DNA of 64,000 nucleotides from Cytidiella melzeri (GCA_022592445.1 JABYQR010000175.1:1-64000), one strand, 5' to 3'; counted from the first letter of the stretch, positions 1-12,739 are shown. Notes: a model not told the origin generated them from the letters alone. Translations and numbers: made by a program.

Positions 1-1131
1 TAGGGCAGTTACGCAAATATGTTCTGATATCTGATCTGTACGTAACCTCGCTAAGGTTGTGGGCTAGGACATATTGAGTCTGAAGGGGTTGGTTTTTATG
101 TGACGCATAGTATGGGCATATGGTTGAGGGTACATGCATTTTGTTGACCTTTCTTATAACCATGCTTTCTCCTGTGAGGACATTCTACTCGGGTCTACTG
201 GGATCTATTTCAGGGAAGACTCTACTCTCCGTTATCTTGTTGCGTCATTTCGTATCCAGGTTTCATGCCTGGCTGGTCTCCTTTTGTTCCGTGTCGTAGC
301 GCTCAGTTCGCTTCAGCGCTTAATTTGGTCTGTTGTTGTTGTCGTCAAGTGCTGCGACGACTTCCAGATTGTTTTGCTCATTATATTTTCCGTATAGTGA
401 GACTCTCTTTTGACTCTATCTATCTTTGTTGTTTAAACAACTTTCTCTTACTCCTCGCTCGGCAGGTCTACCGCTTTCAGGGTCAGGGTTGGGTTGGATA
501 TCGAGTATACACCTCATAGTTGTAACTATGTGTTGTCAGAAGTTCATCCTGACGAAAGAAGTCCCTAGTGGACCCTTTTGGCACAGTGCCTGTTTTTGGT
601 GGTGGTGGTTCCTCCCGGCAGCGCCAAATTCTCTTTGCCCCCAAAAGAAGGATAGGGCGGGATTCGAAGCGGCGCTTGAGTGATTCCAAAAAGGCAGGGT
701 ACCGACGGATGACGCCGGGACCGCCCTTCTGCGGCGACAGCTTTCAGCGAACCTCGTGAAACAGCCTTTTTGTTCTTCGCCATGACCATCTCACTGCCGC
801 CGCCACCGTCAGTCACTACAAGCCGACAGCTGTACGCACATTGCCGCTGTGGACACGGCCGACACTGAGCGGAGCGCCGAGCACTGTTCATCTCGATGTG
901 CCAAGGCAGCCGACGGTTCACGTTGGAGGTATGGGTCGTCGGTATACCTCCGTGCTGGTTTGTATTGAAGCTACGACATTCGCTGAGTGCAGTGGCTTAC
1001 GGTTGGTGGAGAGTCTCACACTCCACAGGCCCCTTGGGCGCAATAAAAACGCATTAAAGGTGAGTCCACCAGTGCGTCTCGTGTCCCCATTCACCCCCTC
1101 CACCCCTGTATCAACCATGATTCCAGCACAG
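1..1131. other. Unassigned 5' region, possibly upstream exons
   Basis: No gene is recognised here. Open frames are short and low in complexity. The last few hundred bases may hold 5' exons of the membrane protein that follows: 1060-1131 looks like a 72-nt intron (GTGAGT to CACAG) in phase with the next exon, and an ATG at 782 opens a Pro/Ser/Thr-rich frame that stops after about 28 codons unless spliced. I could not join these into a convincing signal peptide or ectodomain. Confidence 0.3.
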
Positions 1132-3318
1132 TGTGAGCAATGCTCAAACAGCACCAGCGTATGTGTCTCTCTTGGATGAATGCAAAGCATGCGGCGCGCT
1201 AATCATCACAATATATATCGCCTTGTCGCATCTGTTCTTGATGGTGCATGGACACAGCTTCAGTCAAGCTTGGATGAACGATACGCATCCCCAAATCTCA
1301 AGGTCATCCTGGGCGTCGTTGGTGGGATGGCGTTGGCGGCGATGGTGGTCTTTGTGAGCGTGCCCTGTGTGCGGTGGTACAAGCGGAAGAGGGACAGCAG
1401 CACGCGTACGACGACGGGAGACATTGAGTCCAGTGGCTCCCGCAGGTCTCGATGGGGTTTCTCTGGCTCACGCAGGTCGTCCGCCCGCCAGAATCGGCAT
1501 CACCATCACGGGGAAAAGACGGGTTGTCCTGATGGATTGATGCAGCCATTGCTGCCAGAGCTCTCAGAGGTGTCGACCTTCACATGGTCCAACCTGCGAC
1601 ACTCCAAGAACTCTAGCGCTGAATCACTGGACGAGCTCGACGTCGCAGACGTGTACTCTCTTCCCACAAACGACGCAACTCTCTCCCATCGCACAACTGG
1701 ACACTCGGATCGCAGCGCTGCACCATCCGACCATCCATATTCCGTTCTCGGCGGACAGCACGGATCTGCAAAACGCCGTCGATCAACTGCACAGCTACCG
1801 CCATCTGCAAAGCGTAGCCTGAGTCCCCCTGGCCTTCCTCCCAAGACCACATCACACAACCTGCTCGACCAAAGTCCATATAACCGTCTGGAAGAGCAGG
1901 TGTCCTCACCCACCGGTTTTGTCACCAGTCCCACCCCCACTGTCTCACTTCCCTCCTCAGGGTTCGGCGCCACAAAGGGTTTTGCCAATACACTGTCTGA
2001 CAAGGCCTTGTCCTCACCTGGCATCGACATGCAGCCCATTTCGGAAGGAGGGCATGTCAGTTCCAAACCGGGTTCTGGATCAAGACCGGTCTCGTTACAA
2101 TATCCGTCACCGCCAGCCTCTCCACACCATGTCCAGTCCCAGCTTCCTCCCTTGTCTCGATCCCGATCAACAGCTCAATCGCATTCGAGATCTAATTCAC
2201 AGCAACTGGCAGACTGGCGATTCGCGAATGCTCAGAGGCCAAGGCCGCCACTCTCCAGTGCGTTGTCGGCGCCGACCGCTCTCCCCTTCCGACCACCACC
2301 CGCTACTGGCTCTGCTTCCGCCACTGGCACATGGTGGGCATCGTCAGCCTCTCGCAGACCTGGGCCATCTTCTGCAGCTCCGCTCACCAGTGCATTCCAA
2401 GCACCCCTCGCTCGTTCGGATTCTCAATCCTCTGGACCTTCCGAACTCTATCGCAACCCTTCTACCCTCACCAAGTCTCCATCGCCGATACCTGAAGCAT
2501 CCGTGTACCATGCTACCTCTCGTGTACGCTCGCCGTCGGTCGTTTCTGAACGGTCGGCAAGAACACCACAGGGCGCACGACCTCGACCTGTTGACACCCT
2601 GAGGCAGGAGAGCAGCACAAGTGCAAGGTCATCACGACGAGCATCTTTGCCAGTATCGCCATTACCACCCTCCTCTTATGTCTCAACCCCAGCTATGGAA
2701 GAAACAGGCCACCATCAATTGTATCTACGTTCTAATACATCACTTCACACGCCGCAAGTCGAGCGAACCCCACATACTCCCGAGGGACAGAGTGTTGCCC
2801 CATCTTACTTTGACCGACGTCCCCACATGCCACAGTCTTCAAGCTCATTTTCAAATAACATGAGCCATGTCGGACAGGACAGTCCTACAACTATCCCGAC
2901 ATCTCCGAGGCCTACAGATTACGCATACAAATCTCCGAGCTTAGAGCCTGGGCGTTCAAGACGGACCTCCATCTCTTCCGCCATTGTCCCTGGCCCATCC
3001 TCTTCGAGGTCCAGACAGCCTGCGTTCGTACGCAGGGAGGACAGCCAGGCGCTGAGACCGATGCCTGCCACTGCCCTCTTACACTCCCAGAGTCCCCCGA
3101 GAGGCTCACACAGCCGATCGGGAAGTCTCAACTACGCGATGCCAAGCGTGAGAGGTCGGAGTGGGAGCGTCGTGTCGTCCTCGAGGGAAGGCAGCGACCA
3201 GGACAGGATCGGACGGAATTCGAGCGCGAGGGCTGTGCTTCCACCTCTCGAGAGGATTCCTCCGATGGAGTTCGGATCGTTCGACGGTTCTGCGGAGTAT
3301 AGGCGTGGTGAAGACTAG
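1132..3318 (+). CDS. Single-pass membrane protein with long Ser/Pro-rich tail
   Basis: Probable surface or sensor-like membrane protein of unknown function. The sequence shows a short segment before the membrane, one hydrophobic helix (VILGVVGGMALAAMVVFVSV), a basic stop-transfer patch (RWYKRKR) and then about 640 residues of low-complexity Ser/Pro/Arg-rich tail, expected to be cytoplasmic and disordered. An ATG at 1180 opens the frame, but a better model splices out 1159-1257 (GTATGT to CACAG, 99 nt, frame kept), joining CEQCSNSTS to LQSSLDERY. The true start then lies further upstream and is unresolved. This layout, a small ectodomain with one helix and a disordered tail, is common among Agaricomycete proteins of unknown role. 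It is tail to tail with the MFS gene downstream. Membrane topology is well supported; function is not. Confidence 0.65.
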
Positions 3319-3776
3319 ACCAGCTGAGCGTTTCCGAGATTTCTTGCGAATTTCACTTTTTTTCCCATTCTTCACACAATCAGCTAATTGATGCATTCAT
3401 GTCGCCCATTCCATTCCTTCATAAACCCATGCATTCTGCGCTCTTTGCATCATGATGTAAATCGCTCTTCCATTACCTGTTGGATGGTCTTTTAGCTAAG
3501 TTATTTCCGCACGTAGTGTACTTACCTGGATATGTTGGGTTTCTCTTCCTCTCACGAGTGTATATATCTATATCTTTAGCTGCGCTGCTGTGTCTACAAT
3601 ATATGTAGGATTTAGTGTATCATTACTGTAATGACTCTGCTCGAGTGTTTTAGACTACTACAATGATATTGTGCCTCTATCGCATGTGCGGGCTCCCATA
3701 CTCCCCACACCAGCAGCATGCATGCTCCACGCTCGCGCACTCGCCACGGCTCTGCATTTTGGCGGCCCACTGATAA
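3319..3776. other. Intergenic, convergent 3' ends
   Basis: This is a tail-to-tail spacer between the membrane protein and the MFS transporter. It is AT-richer than the flanks and presumably holds both 3' UTRs. I see no gene, repeat or RNA. Confidence 0.5.
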
Positions 3777-5763
3777 TCAAGCGTTTGGCTTCTCTTCGCT
3801 ATGATCATGATCGCCCTTCCCTTCCACCAGTTCAGGCTCAGACGTTGTGCCTTTGCCGTGTTCCAAAGCCTCCACACTTCCGCCTCCGTGCCCACGCTCA
3901 AAGTCGCCGGTCGCTGTCCACGGCAGCACGTGTACCCGAGTCTCTTCTTCCGGCGGTGGCTCGACATGGACGTGGACGGTGTCGTTTCCCAGCTCTTCTT
4001 CTTGTTCAAGTTGAGCTTGCAGGCGACTCTTTCGCAGCTCAAAGCCGCCTTCGTACCCAACCCACGTGTACCGTTTGCAGTTCGGTCCACGAGCGAGCAT
4101 AACGGCCAGTGTGAACCCAGACCACGCGACAGAGAGCGCCGCGGCCGGTCTCCATCCGTACTTGATAAACACTTGCGTTCCTACTGCCGTACCCATGATC
4201 TGCCCGACAAACACCTGATCCACCCGAAGTTTTCAATGCTGTGACGGGCATGGAATGGAATGGGGAAAAGAACAGCACGCACGCTAAGCCACACCACAGC
4301 ATTCAGCCTAGACCTCGCGCTCGCCTCAATACCAAACACGGCAGTCGTCAGGGACACCTGCTGGTACTGTCTGAACACGTCCAGACCGAAACACACGATG
4401 ACTACTGCGGCGATGTTGATGCCCCCTGCGCCAGTTTGAATAGCTTGGAAAAGAATGAGCCCGACGGTGGCGATCACTGTAGCGAACCAGGGTACGAGGT
4501 GGTCTATCGTGCGGCCAACGAGAGGGGCTGTGAAGACACCCAGGACGCCAACGAGTCCGAAGAGACCGATGACGAGTCTGTGTTTCTACTCAGTATGCGT
4601 CGGCTATGACAGTACACATGAGGACTTACGTAGAATAATTATACGGTGGCCCCCCGAGTAGGAACGTCAATGTGACCTGAGAAGGTTCCATGTTCATCTC
4701 AGAGTAGTAAAATCAAAAGTACGTGTAGCATCCAGAGAACGTACCCAAAAGTTGGTAAAACACGCCATCGATACCATAGACACCAATGACGCCTGCACGA
4801 GCAACGGTTCTGTCACCGTGTACTTCACCATACTGAACAAAATCCGCGTATACGTCAGGCCCGTGTTCTTCACTGGATAGTCCGGCAGGGTCCAGTACAA
4901 CACGAACGTAATGGCAGCTTGGATGCCAATCGCCGTATAGTACACGACGCGCCACGAGACGAACTGCGCGATGAGCCCTGCCATCACTCTCGCCCAGAGA
5001 ATGCCTAAAAGAACTCCTGCTGTGAGCACTGAGAGCGCCGAGGCCCGTCGCTCAGACGGTGCGAGGTCGGCGGTGAGTGGTGCGAGGATTTGAGAAACGC
5101 ATGTGACGATCCCGAGGATGAAGGAAACGACTTCGAATGACATAAAGTTGGTGGTGAACGCAAGACCAAAGGTGAGTGCTGTCGTGGCGAAGCACAGGAG
5201 GAGCACGAGTGGTCGGCGGAGGACCAAGTCGCCTAAGGGCGCGATGAGGAGAAGCCCGGTCGCGTAGCTGTACTTTGGGTCAATTATCGGAGCGAGATAA
5301 GATATGCGTAGTTATCACCCTGCCTGTATTAAGGTCGGAACGTTCGAGACTTGATTGTACGATACATGTAGTGATTGAGATAGCTGAACTTCAACGCCGA
5401 ACGAATCCCTGTCAGCGAGATTATGCACGTAAAAGGCTAGAACTCACTAAGAATAGGTTGGCAGTAATACAGGTTTGCTACGACTACGAGGACATGTCAA
5501 TACGAAAATAAGATGAGACTTGGTTGAGACGCACATATAGTGGTAGCAGCGGCAAAGATAACGTTCAGAAACAAGCTCCACGACGGTGGCTTGTCAGGGT
5601 AGTATTGAAGATGCTGGGGTATGGGGAGGAAATAGAAGTCCCGTGTTCGTCGGGTGTCTACTCTCGTAGTTGCGGAAGGTGATACTGAAGCCGGTAATGA
5701 TTCGAGTAATTTTAGGGCCTGACGCGGTGTGGGCTGTTCATTGAGAGTCTTGTCCTCTGACAT
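3777..5763 (-). CDS. MFS transporter, copy 1
   Basis: A major facilitator superfamily permease of the plasma or organelle membrane; substrate unknown. Exons spliced by eye give a full 12-helix protein. An ATG at 5763 (MSEDKTL) starts the cytoplasmic N-terminus, followed by FLNVIFAAATT in helix 1, a short exon with LYYCQPIL, then VSNVPTLIQAG and YATGLLLIAPLGDLVLRRP, the MFS loop 2-3 signature. PDYPVKNTGLTY, RYTWVGYEG and a long acidic, His/Glu-rich C-terminal tail complete it. LYYCQPIL resembles the NLYYNQPLL motif of bacterial YgaY/AraJ-type MFS proteins. Introns follow I of AAATTI, LYYCQPIL, LIQAG and FTNFW. The gene at 26220-28123 is a paralogue with introns at matching places. Its C-terminal tail is unlike that of the paralogue. 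The MFS call is secure, the substrate is not. Confidence 0.9.
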
Positions 5764-6482
5764 CAGCAACACAAGAAATGGCGAGGTTGAAGGATAGAAG
5801 GAGGGCGGCGGACGGATAGCGTACCTGCGAAGTTGTCAGCAGCAGTAATATACGTCCGCCGTTCACCGCATCGTTAAGTGAGATTGTCAGCGCTACAGCC
5901 CATGATCAGCGAAACGACCATTGAAATCAATCATATCCGCAAGTCGTCGTTGGGCCCGCCCGACACGTATCTGATCTTCACAGGTCAGGTTGGCAATTGA
6001 CGTGAGAAGGCAATGAGGAGTATCACCTGTATGTTCAGGATGGTCTTGTCTGTTTCACGAACGAGCGTAGTCATAACTTAGTCAAGGAATTGCTTGAAAC
6101 TCCCAGTACGGTCTCGGCGACAAGAGAGGTTTGAAGAAGGGTATCCCTTCGTGGCGTAGATACCACAAAGTCCTTCCTCCTCTGTCGCTGTTCGGGGTTC
6201 CCCGAGCTGCCAAACGTGTCAGGCCGGGGTGAAGGACAAGATTGACGTGCGCACTGGACAGCTCGAATCATCCAACACAAATCGTGCAATGCCGTCTCAA
6301 CTGACGCAGAACACTGGTAGCACTCGGTATGCATTACAAGGTACAAAGCAATACCACAGGATGACTTGCAGAGAGATTAGAAAAGCTGCGCGGTGCCATC
6401 AATCAGCAAAAGTTGAGCACACAAAACCCAGGCACGAACTAGAGCAGTAACATGCCGGTTGCTCTTCAAACGACGAATCACG
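5764..6482. other. Intergenic between MFS copy 1 and REX4
   Basis: About 700 bases holding the MFS promoter, at the high-coordinate side, and the REX4 3' end. Short open frames show no recognisable motif. I see no repeat or RNA. Confidence 0.4.
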
Positions 6483-7834
6483 CTAATCATGCCCACCGCC
6501 AAGATCTTTCCACCAGCCATTCTCCGTTTTCTTCTCTTTCCGCTGTACGACGACAGACAAGCCAGAGCTTACGCCCTTGCGTCCTCCTCTTGGAAACTGA
6601 TCGTTTCGCGGTCTCTTGGACACAGCGGAAGAAACAGCCCCGACGGCATCATTGGTCTCCTCGCCATCACTCTCGCCCTTCTGCGCGGTGGACTGCTTTC
6701 GAGACGGTGCCGCGCTCGTCGTTGGCGGACGGGAAAAGCCTTTTTCCCATGCCTTTCGATGTATGCGGTACACAGCCATCGTCGCCCTTGCATCTGTGAC
6801 CTACTAAACGGTCAGCATGGCGACTTGCGATGCAACATGGCACTGGTTTTACACACCGAGGAATGTTCTCCGCCTTGGATCGCAACACCCACTTCTTGTT
6901 GCACAAGATGACGTAAAGCCGGGCGTTTGGTCTTCATGACTTTGTGCTTGAACGCAAGGATTTGAGTATCTCGAGTCATGGTGTAGGGATGTGAAAGTAA
7001 CAAGGCCTGGTGGGGTAGCTCCAGGTCAGCGTCTTGATGAACAGTATCAGGAAAGATAGGCACTTTGAGGTCGTTGTGCACGGCATGCCCCACCAATATC
7101 CGATCTTTCAGTAAATCTGCTACCTGTTGCTGTACTTGCGCGAATGGCTTGGCTAGAGCGACCGTGAGCGAATGCTCAACTGAATGGTGGATCAACACAC
7201 CTCTAATCATGTCCTTTGGTCTGATACCGCTAAATTCTGTCCTGTAGTCTACTACATGCTCCCTTTGGCGGACAAATTCATCGAGCAATACTACACCATA
7301 GAAGTTCACGAGACTGACACGCGCAAGAGACGATTCCTTGCCGTCTATTCCGACGCCAACCATTTCGCAATCCAGCGCGAGATATTTTCCTGGTCTACAT
7401 CATAATAACGTGTGAGAACGCCACAGATGAATACGGGATGGAAACTTACAGCTTTTGTGCGTCGGTATATTGCATATTTCCGGATATCATTTTCCTTAAT
7501 AAAGCCACAGACTCCCGGTTTTTCAACTCGTCCGGTAGTGTGGACGTCGACGGAGCGGGAACGGATGACATGAACCCTCTGGGGAATGCATCCGGGGAAG
7601 GGTCGCCAACGACGCCTACATCAGAGGCTGCTTCGTCGTGGTCTATCTTTCGCTTTATGCGTGGATGGTGGCCTTTGGCAGAGGGTTTGGAGGAAGAACT
7701 GGAAGACGTGAGCTTCTACTACCGCCATGTTCTCAGTAGTGGGTCGCGCTCAGGAATAATACCACGCCTACCTTTTGTAAAGCGAGCCAATTGGAGGAGG
7801 GTGCACTCGAGGCTATGTTGTCTGTCTTGGACAT
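6483..7834 (-). CDS. REX4: RNA exonuclease 4 (DEDDh family)
   Basis: 3'-5' exoribonuclease of the REX4 group, which in yeast acts in pre-rRNA (ITS1) processing in the nucleolus. The ATG at 7834 starts MSKTDNIAS, followed by SSNWLALQK, an intron, a basic segment (HPRIKRK), then GKYLALDCEMVGVG holding ExoI (Asp and Glu of LDCEM). ExoII is LVGHAVHNDLK (Asp). ExoIII lies at GEHSSV joined across an intron to DARATMAVYR, giving His and Asp in H-x4-D spacing. The C-terminus is Lys/Arg-rich, as usual for a nucleolar protein. The middle exons contain MTRDTQ and FKHKVMKTKRPALRHL, the latter matching the REX4-type 'LK.L' region. All four acidic positions and the His are present, so it should be active. 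It is head to head with the mitochondrial carrier at 8049. Splicing is by eye but each junction restores family motifs. Confidence 0.9.
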
Positions 7835-8048
7835 TGCCACCAGAGGATGGTCGTGTGCAGCGTGAAATTCGAGGAGAAGAAATCTACAAGTTCAGAGGAT
7901 TGCTTGGTCAGGCTGATACTTCCCGATTAGGACTTAACGGAGAATTGATGTCGCAACTCTGTGTGTAACTTCAAGTTCGCCTCTTGCACGTCTTGACTGT
8001 AAGCCGCCTCTGTTGGGAGAAATATCGCTCTTCATCCTAGCTACCACG
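7835..8048. promoter_or_regulatory. Shared divergent promoter, REX4 / carrier
   Basis: Only 214 bases separate the start codons of REX4 (reverse) and the mitochondrial carrier (forward), so both promoters must lie here. No clear TATA box is seen. This is inferred from gene positions alone. Confidence 0.5.
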
Positions 8049-9654
8049 ATGGATCGCCGGACAGTCAATGAGCTCATCGCGGGAAGCGTCGGCGGCGCCG
8101 CGCAAGTCCTTGGTATAGTGCATTTCTTTGAGCACCCTGCAATGCTTTCAACACTATATCTCTGAACACTTCTGTACAGTCGGGCAACCCCTCGACACGA
8201 TAAAGACTCGCGCTCAGATTGCACCTAGTTGGGTTCCTCAACTCTATCCAGGATCCTCGACGTGGTCTTACTCACGACATGTTCGACAACAGAGGGCATG
8301 TTTGTGAGTTTAATGGTTGCAAGCCACGCGGTTGAAGCTTACATGGAGCGCAATAGAATGGACCTATGGATATCTTGAAGCAAACGTTGCGTAAGGAAGG
8401 ATTCTTTGCGCTATACAAAGGTATGAAGCCAACGCTGCCGGCCGGCAATGTCTCTCATAGGTCTTCAGGCATGGCTAGTCCTTTGATAGGTATCGCAGGA
8501 GTAAACTCGTTGCTCTTCGCTGCGTACGGTGTCTCAAAACGCCTGGTATCTCCTTTCCCCGACCTTTCATTAAAGCAAATCGCCCTGGCAGGTTCAATGG
8601 CCGGTGCCGCTAACGCCGTACTAGCCAGCCCTGGTTCGTCCGATGCATAAAACCACATTCGTGGGCTGATACCCCGATGCAGTTGAGATGTTCAAGGTAC
8701 GCATGCAAGGCCAATACGGATCAGCTGGCGACAAGAACCTTCGTGCCACAGTCAGAGATATGTGGGTGAAGTACGGCTTCCGGAATGGAATTATGCGAGG
8801 TTATTGGGTATGTTTTATTACTGTATGCATCATTGTTCCTACCGTCGACAATAGTATGATTACAGATCACGTTTGCGCGAGAAATTCCAGCATATGCAGG
8901 GTGAGTTACGACCTTGTTGTCTATATTGCATGTACGGTTTGACTCTATCTACAGATTCTATGCAGGTACGCGTACTACCCTATGTTCATATCACAGATAA
9001 TGATCTGACGCACCCCTTGAACTATCTCAGCCTACGAATTTTCCAAGCGCAGATTTAACAAGAGCTATGGTCAGCAGCTACCTGTATGGGCTACGCTAGC
9101 TAGTGGTTCCACAGGAGGAGTGCGTAACACTACTATATGTTGACACATTTGATGCATACCAATATAGCCCTTTAGCTCGCATACTGGTTGTCCTCGTATC
9201 CCCTAGGTAGGCAGTTTAGTGTATCAGGAGTTTAGCAGTAACTAACCTGCTGTAGACGTAATCAAATCCCGAGTACAGTTGCGAGACGCTCCACCCGTTG
9301 GATCACCATTACGGTATATTCCACACGAATTCAACGCAATAATCGTAGAGTCAGGGTTGTACGTGTCTGTCTGCCGTGCTCATTTCTGTGCTCATGGCTG
9401 TCCTGGCCGTTTAGCTCCGGTTTGTTCAAGGGTCTTACACCTTCATGTGAGTAGTCGAGTCAGCTTCTTAATAGTGTTTCTGACGCATGTTTTTTGCGGT
9501 GCAGTGTTGCGTAGGTGAGGACGGATAAAGCTGATCCATCGCTCCCAGTGACTCACCCACCTCGCACAGCATCCCTGCGGCAGCTGCCACCTTTGCAGCA
9601 TTCGAGGTTACGCGTGGTACGATTCGTGCCACCCTTCAGAGAATTTGCCATTAA
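8049..9654 (+). CDS. Mitochondrial carrier (SLC25 family)
   Basis: Inner-membrane mitochondrial solute carrier, probably of the carnitine/acylcarnitine-ornithine clade. The ATG at 8049 gives MDRRTVNELIAGSVGGAAQV. The three repeats carry the carrier signature PX[DE]XX[KR]: QPLDTIKTR, SPVEMFKVRMQ and YPLDVIKSRVQ. Between them are EGFFALYKG, SPLIGIAGVNSLLFAAYG and FAREIPAY; SIPAAAATFAAFEVTR closes repeat three. About ten small exons are needed. One intron begins GTTGGG, a weak donor near 8228, and joins IAP to KGMFNGPMDIL. The stop is at 9652-9654. Length (about 300 residues) is normal for the family. Substrate is inferred only from resemblance of the repeat motifs; the fold assignment is very safe. 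Confidence 0.88.
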
Positions 9655-10378
9655 CCTCCGCTCTAGATTATCTACTTGCATATACGGGCGTGTGATCTAC
9701 GTGAATTCATTGGAGCATGCTGCAGACTACTGTGCGACGTACGCCACCCTTCGTGCTCTAAGATAAGCATTGAACATATGTCCGGCGGTCGATTTTATGT
9801 GGTGCGTTTCGAATCCAATCAACTACTCCGTTTGGTGTCTAGCCACACCTGCACACGCAAACGTGGTCATCACGGCTACTGTCGCCTCCGTGCAGCGTGT
9901 CCGTCCAGATTGCTTGCTCCAGTGGTTGAACTTGATAGGCCCCGTCTGTCACTCTTCGAGCCCCGACGGAGCAAACCTTCACTGCTGCAGCGCCTCCGTA
10001 CACTGCTTTTCTTGATACATCACTGCAGACGGTGCAGCTCCTTAAAAGTATGGGACGCGCCTGACTATTCAGGCGCTTAACTTCCTCGCTTTCGCCGCAT
10101 GTTACAAAGCCATTTGGCGAGAAGCTTCATCCCCGTCCATGCTTTCACGATGCGGGGTACACGCTAATCACAACGATGTCGTCTGCACCTCACGTCCTGG
10201 ACCGCAAAACACTCTGCGGGTGGCAGTCACTGGCCACGAGGAAACGTGCCTTCAAGCCTCACAAAACTGAGACCCGAGACTGCTCCGACCTGGTACGTGC
10301 TTCAACCCACTCGCATTTCTCACCATACCCGTCCAACGTCGACGCTTATATCTAAATATTCTGTCCAGACTAAAAGCC
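9655..10378. other. Intergenic, possible 5' leader of the coiled-coil gene
   Basis: No gene is recognised. An ATG at 10176 opens about 38 codons ending at a good donor (GTACGT, near 10290) with a CAG acceptor near 10367, but this splice enters a different frame from the coiled-coil protein and stops soon after. It may be an untranslated leader or an upstream reading frame. Confidence 0.3.
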
Positions 10379-11970
10379 ATGGCCTGGAGCCTACTTCACT
10401 CATCGTTCATGCAGAGCATCCTGAGCATCGTACCGTTGACAATTCGTAAATCCCTCGAGGGCTCTCCGGCATCTCCACAGGACCTTCCCTCTTCCCCTTC
10501 CGTCGGCTCTGAAAGACCTGAACCATGGAAGGACGAGGTCGACCGGTGGAGGCAGCTTGCCGACAAGACTGGGACTGAGAGGGACCAGCTGCGACACGAG
10601 GCGAACCAGCTCCATGTCGAGCTGCAGAGACTCGCCCAGGACTTGGACCAGGCGCGGAACGAAGCTGAGGAAGGCTTCAAGGCTCAGGAGCAGGAGCTGC
10701 AGAGGCAGCGCGAGGCGATGAAAAAGATGGACGAGGAGGTTTTGAAGCGAGAAGAAAACATCAGGAAGATGGCTGATGAGGTCTTGCAGCGGGAGGATGA
10801 TGTCAAGAAAATGGCCGAGGAGGTGAGGAGGACGGAAGAGGAGCGGGCAAAGCTGAGCGAGGAGATGAAGCAAGCAGACGAGGAACGTCTGAAGTTGGGA
10901 GAGGAGGTCAAAAGGAGAGAGGATGAGGCGAAGAGGAAGGATGAGGAGTTGGAGAAAATACGAGATGAGCTGCGGAAGGCGATGAACAACGCTTTCGAGG
11001 AGAAGCAGCAGAGGATGAGCACACAAGCTCTACTTGACACTCGTCTGAGTGAGGTGGAGGAGTTGAAGCTCGTTTCCGGGACGGACGTAGTCGCGGAGGA
11101 CGAAGTCCTCAAGCTCTTGCAGAAGCTCAACGTCGATATCGCTCAGACGGCGAAAGCCACTCGCGAGGTCTTCAAGTTGGATAAGAACACTAGGCCTAAC
11201 GGGAAAGCGGCCACAGAGGCCGCTGGTGCGATCGAGGGCTGGGTTGGATCTGCGCTTCCCGTGCTCTTATCCACGCAGCACCGAGGGAACGCGGTTCTCC
11301 TCCAGGCCGCCTTGCAGGCCATGGCAGTCGCGTTCTCCTCGTGGATTTCCTCGTCGTATAGCTTCATGCACGAACACGACCAGATACTTGACGAGACGTA
11401 CAAGTATGTCATGAACTCAGGTATGTACTAATGTCGGATTTTGTGATGATCGTTAACCATTCTGATATCGCATTCACAGAGAGTCAGGCGGTGCTTGGAA
11501 GATGGAGAGCTCTGACACACAAGTATGCCAAGCAAGGCATGCCTAACCTGGTGGATGAGCTCACCAAAATGTTCATCACCGACGTCCGCAACCTCCTCTT
11601 GGTTGCTGGGGCGTCGACGTTCCAAATCGACAGCCTTGTTTCCCGCCGGCGGGACGGGTTTCGAGCTATCGTGGAGTCCGCCATCAACCTTCGAAAGGCG
11701 ATCGGCGAAGACATCGTCTCTTGCGACTTCGAGACGGTGCTGATACATCCTGGCGATGTGTTTGACGGCGCGACTATGGAGAATTCGTACGACCCTGGAA
11801 GCAAAGACCTGACGTCCGGATCCGGGAAGGTCATCTGCACGTCCGCCATGGGTCTGCGGCGCTGTAAGAAGATCAAGACTCACGGCAAGGCCGAAAGTCA
11901 GTGGGACGTGTCTGTCCTCCACAAGCCTCAGGTGGTATTGGAGTCGGCGATTCTGAGTGGATCGCTGTAG
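10379..11970 (+). CDS. Coiled-coil protein of unknown function
   Basis: The ATG at 10379 opens about 350 residues, then a 59-nt intron (11421-11479, GTATGT to CACAG) joins MNS to ESQAVLGRW and a second exon of about 163 residues. Residues roughly 50-220 form a long, highly charged coiled coil. Within it lies a 14-residue periodic repeat (KKMDEEVLKREENI, RKMADEVLQREDDV, KKMAEEVRRTEEER). The C-terminal half is globular, with an Ala-rich segment (GNAVLLQAALQAMAVAF) and a final basic stretch (LRRCKKIKTHGK). I know no named family for it; proteins of this shape are common in Agaricomycetes. No signal peptide or strong membrane helix follows the first 25 residues, although MAWSLLHSSFMQSILSIVPL is mildly hydrophobic and could be a weak targeting segment. 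Confidence 0.75.
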
Positions 11971-12725
11971 TTGTGCCTTTCGTTTTCTCCTCTGGGACGT
12001 TGCGGACTTGGAGCAGGATGATATGTTTTCGCTCGCGTCGTCACGGTCTCATGCGGATATGCCTTTTATATTCATGTTCTCAAGTTTGTAAACTATTTCA
12101 CTACGTTGACTTATTTGTTCACACGACTGCCCCAATGATAGCCATGAGTGCCTCAGTACATCAACGAGCGTAGGCCAAGCGTCGATCAGGCGTTGACGTA
12201 GAAAGGTTTGCGTGATTTGTCTGACTGAGCCCTGTAGGCAATGAAGTACCCACGGGCTCACTTTGAGAACAAAGCGTTCGAAACGACAAACAGGCTTCTA
12301 GCATCAGTTACTGTATTACAATACTCATACACTTTCAACTACAAGCGGTCCAGGTTCCTACTCTGACACCGCCGTTTGCCCTCTAGCAGCTACAACTTCC
12401 GTACTCACTCCCACACGTTGGTGTCATCGTAGCTGTGTAAAACTTACGGGTTCGCTGGCCCTATGTCGAATGACGCTGTACTTAGCCATAGTACTTCTGC
12501 CAAATATTTACGTACCTCAGGCTGGGCGTCGGCAGCTTTAGTGGACTGGTCTGTTGTCATTGCGTGACAGGTTTATACCATGCTAGCTTTCATCTATGCT
12601 GCACTAGAAACCGCTGCCGACTCTGATTTTTGACGTGCTGTGTGCAAACAATGCGGTACGCAGATGCTCCCGGTACCATCCACTGCAGCATATGCATCTT
12701 TAGGTGGTATCACGCCCTGATATGC
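11971..12725. other. Intergenic, nothing recognised
   Basis: About 750 bases between the coiled-coil gene and the first retroposon target duplication. Only short open frames, with no similarity I can name. Confidence 0.4.
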
Positions 12726-12739
12726 CCCGGTCCAATGTC

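Noticed and set aside
659..690. Reverse-strand CTTCGAATCCCG as a tRNA T arm
   Set aside because: The T stem does not pair and no D arm or acceptor is present.
1506..2066. Antisense frames in the Ser/Pro-rich membrane protein gene
   Set aside because: Low-complexity shadows; the forward frame is open over 2 kb.
7438..7968. Forward frame of 176 codons
   Set aside because: Antisense to the REX4 5' exons, whose motifs are clear.
10400..11130. Long Leu/Ser-rich frames opposite the coiled-coil gene
   Set aside because: They mirror the repetitive Lys/Glu codons on the sense strand and have no independent features.
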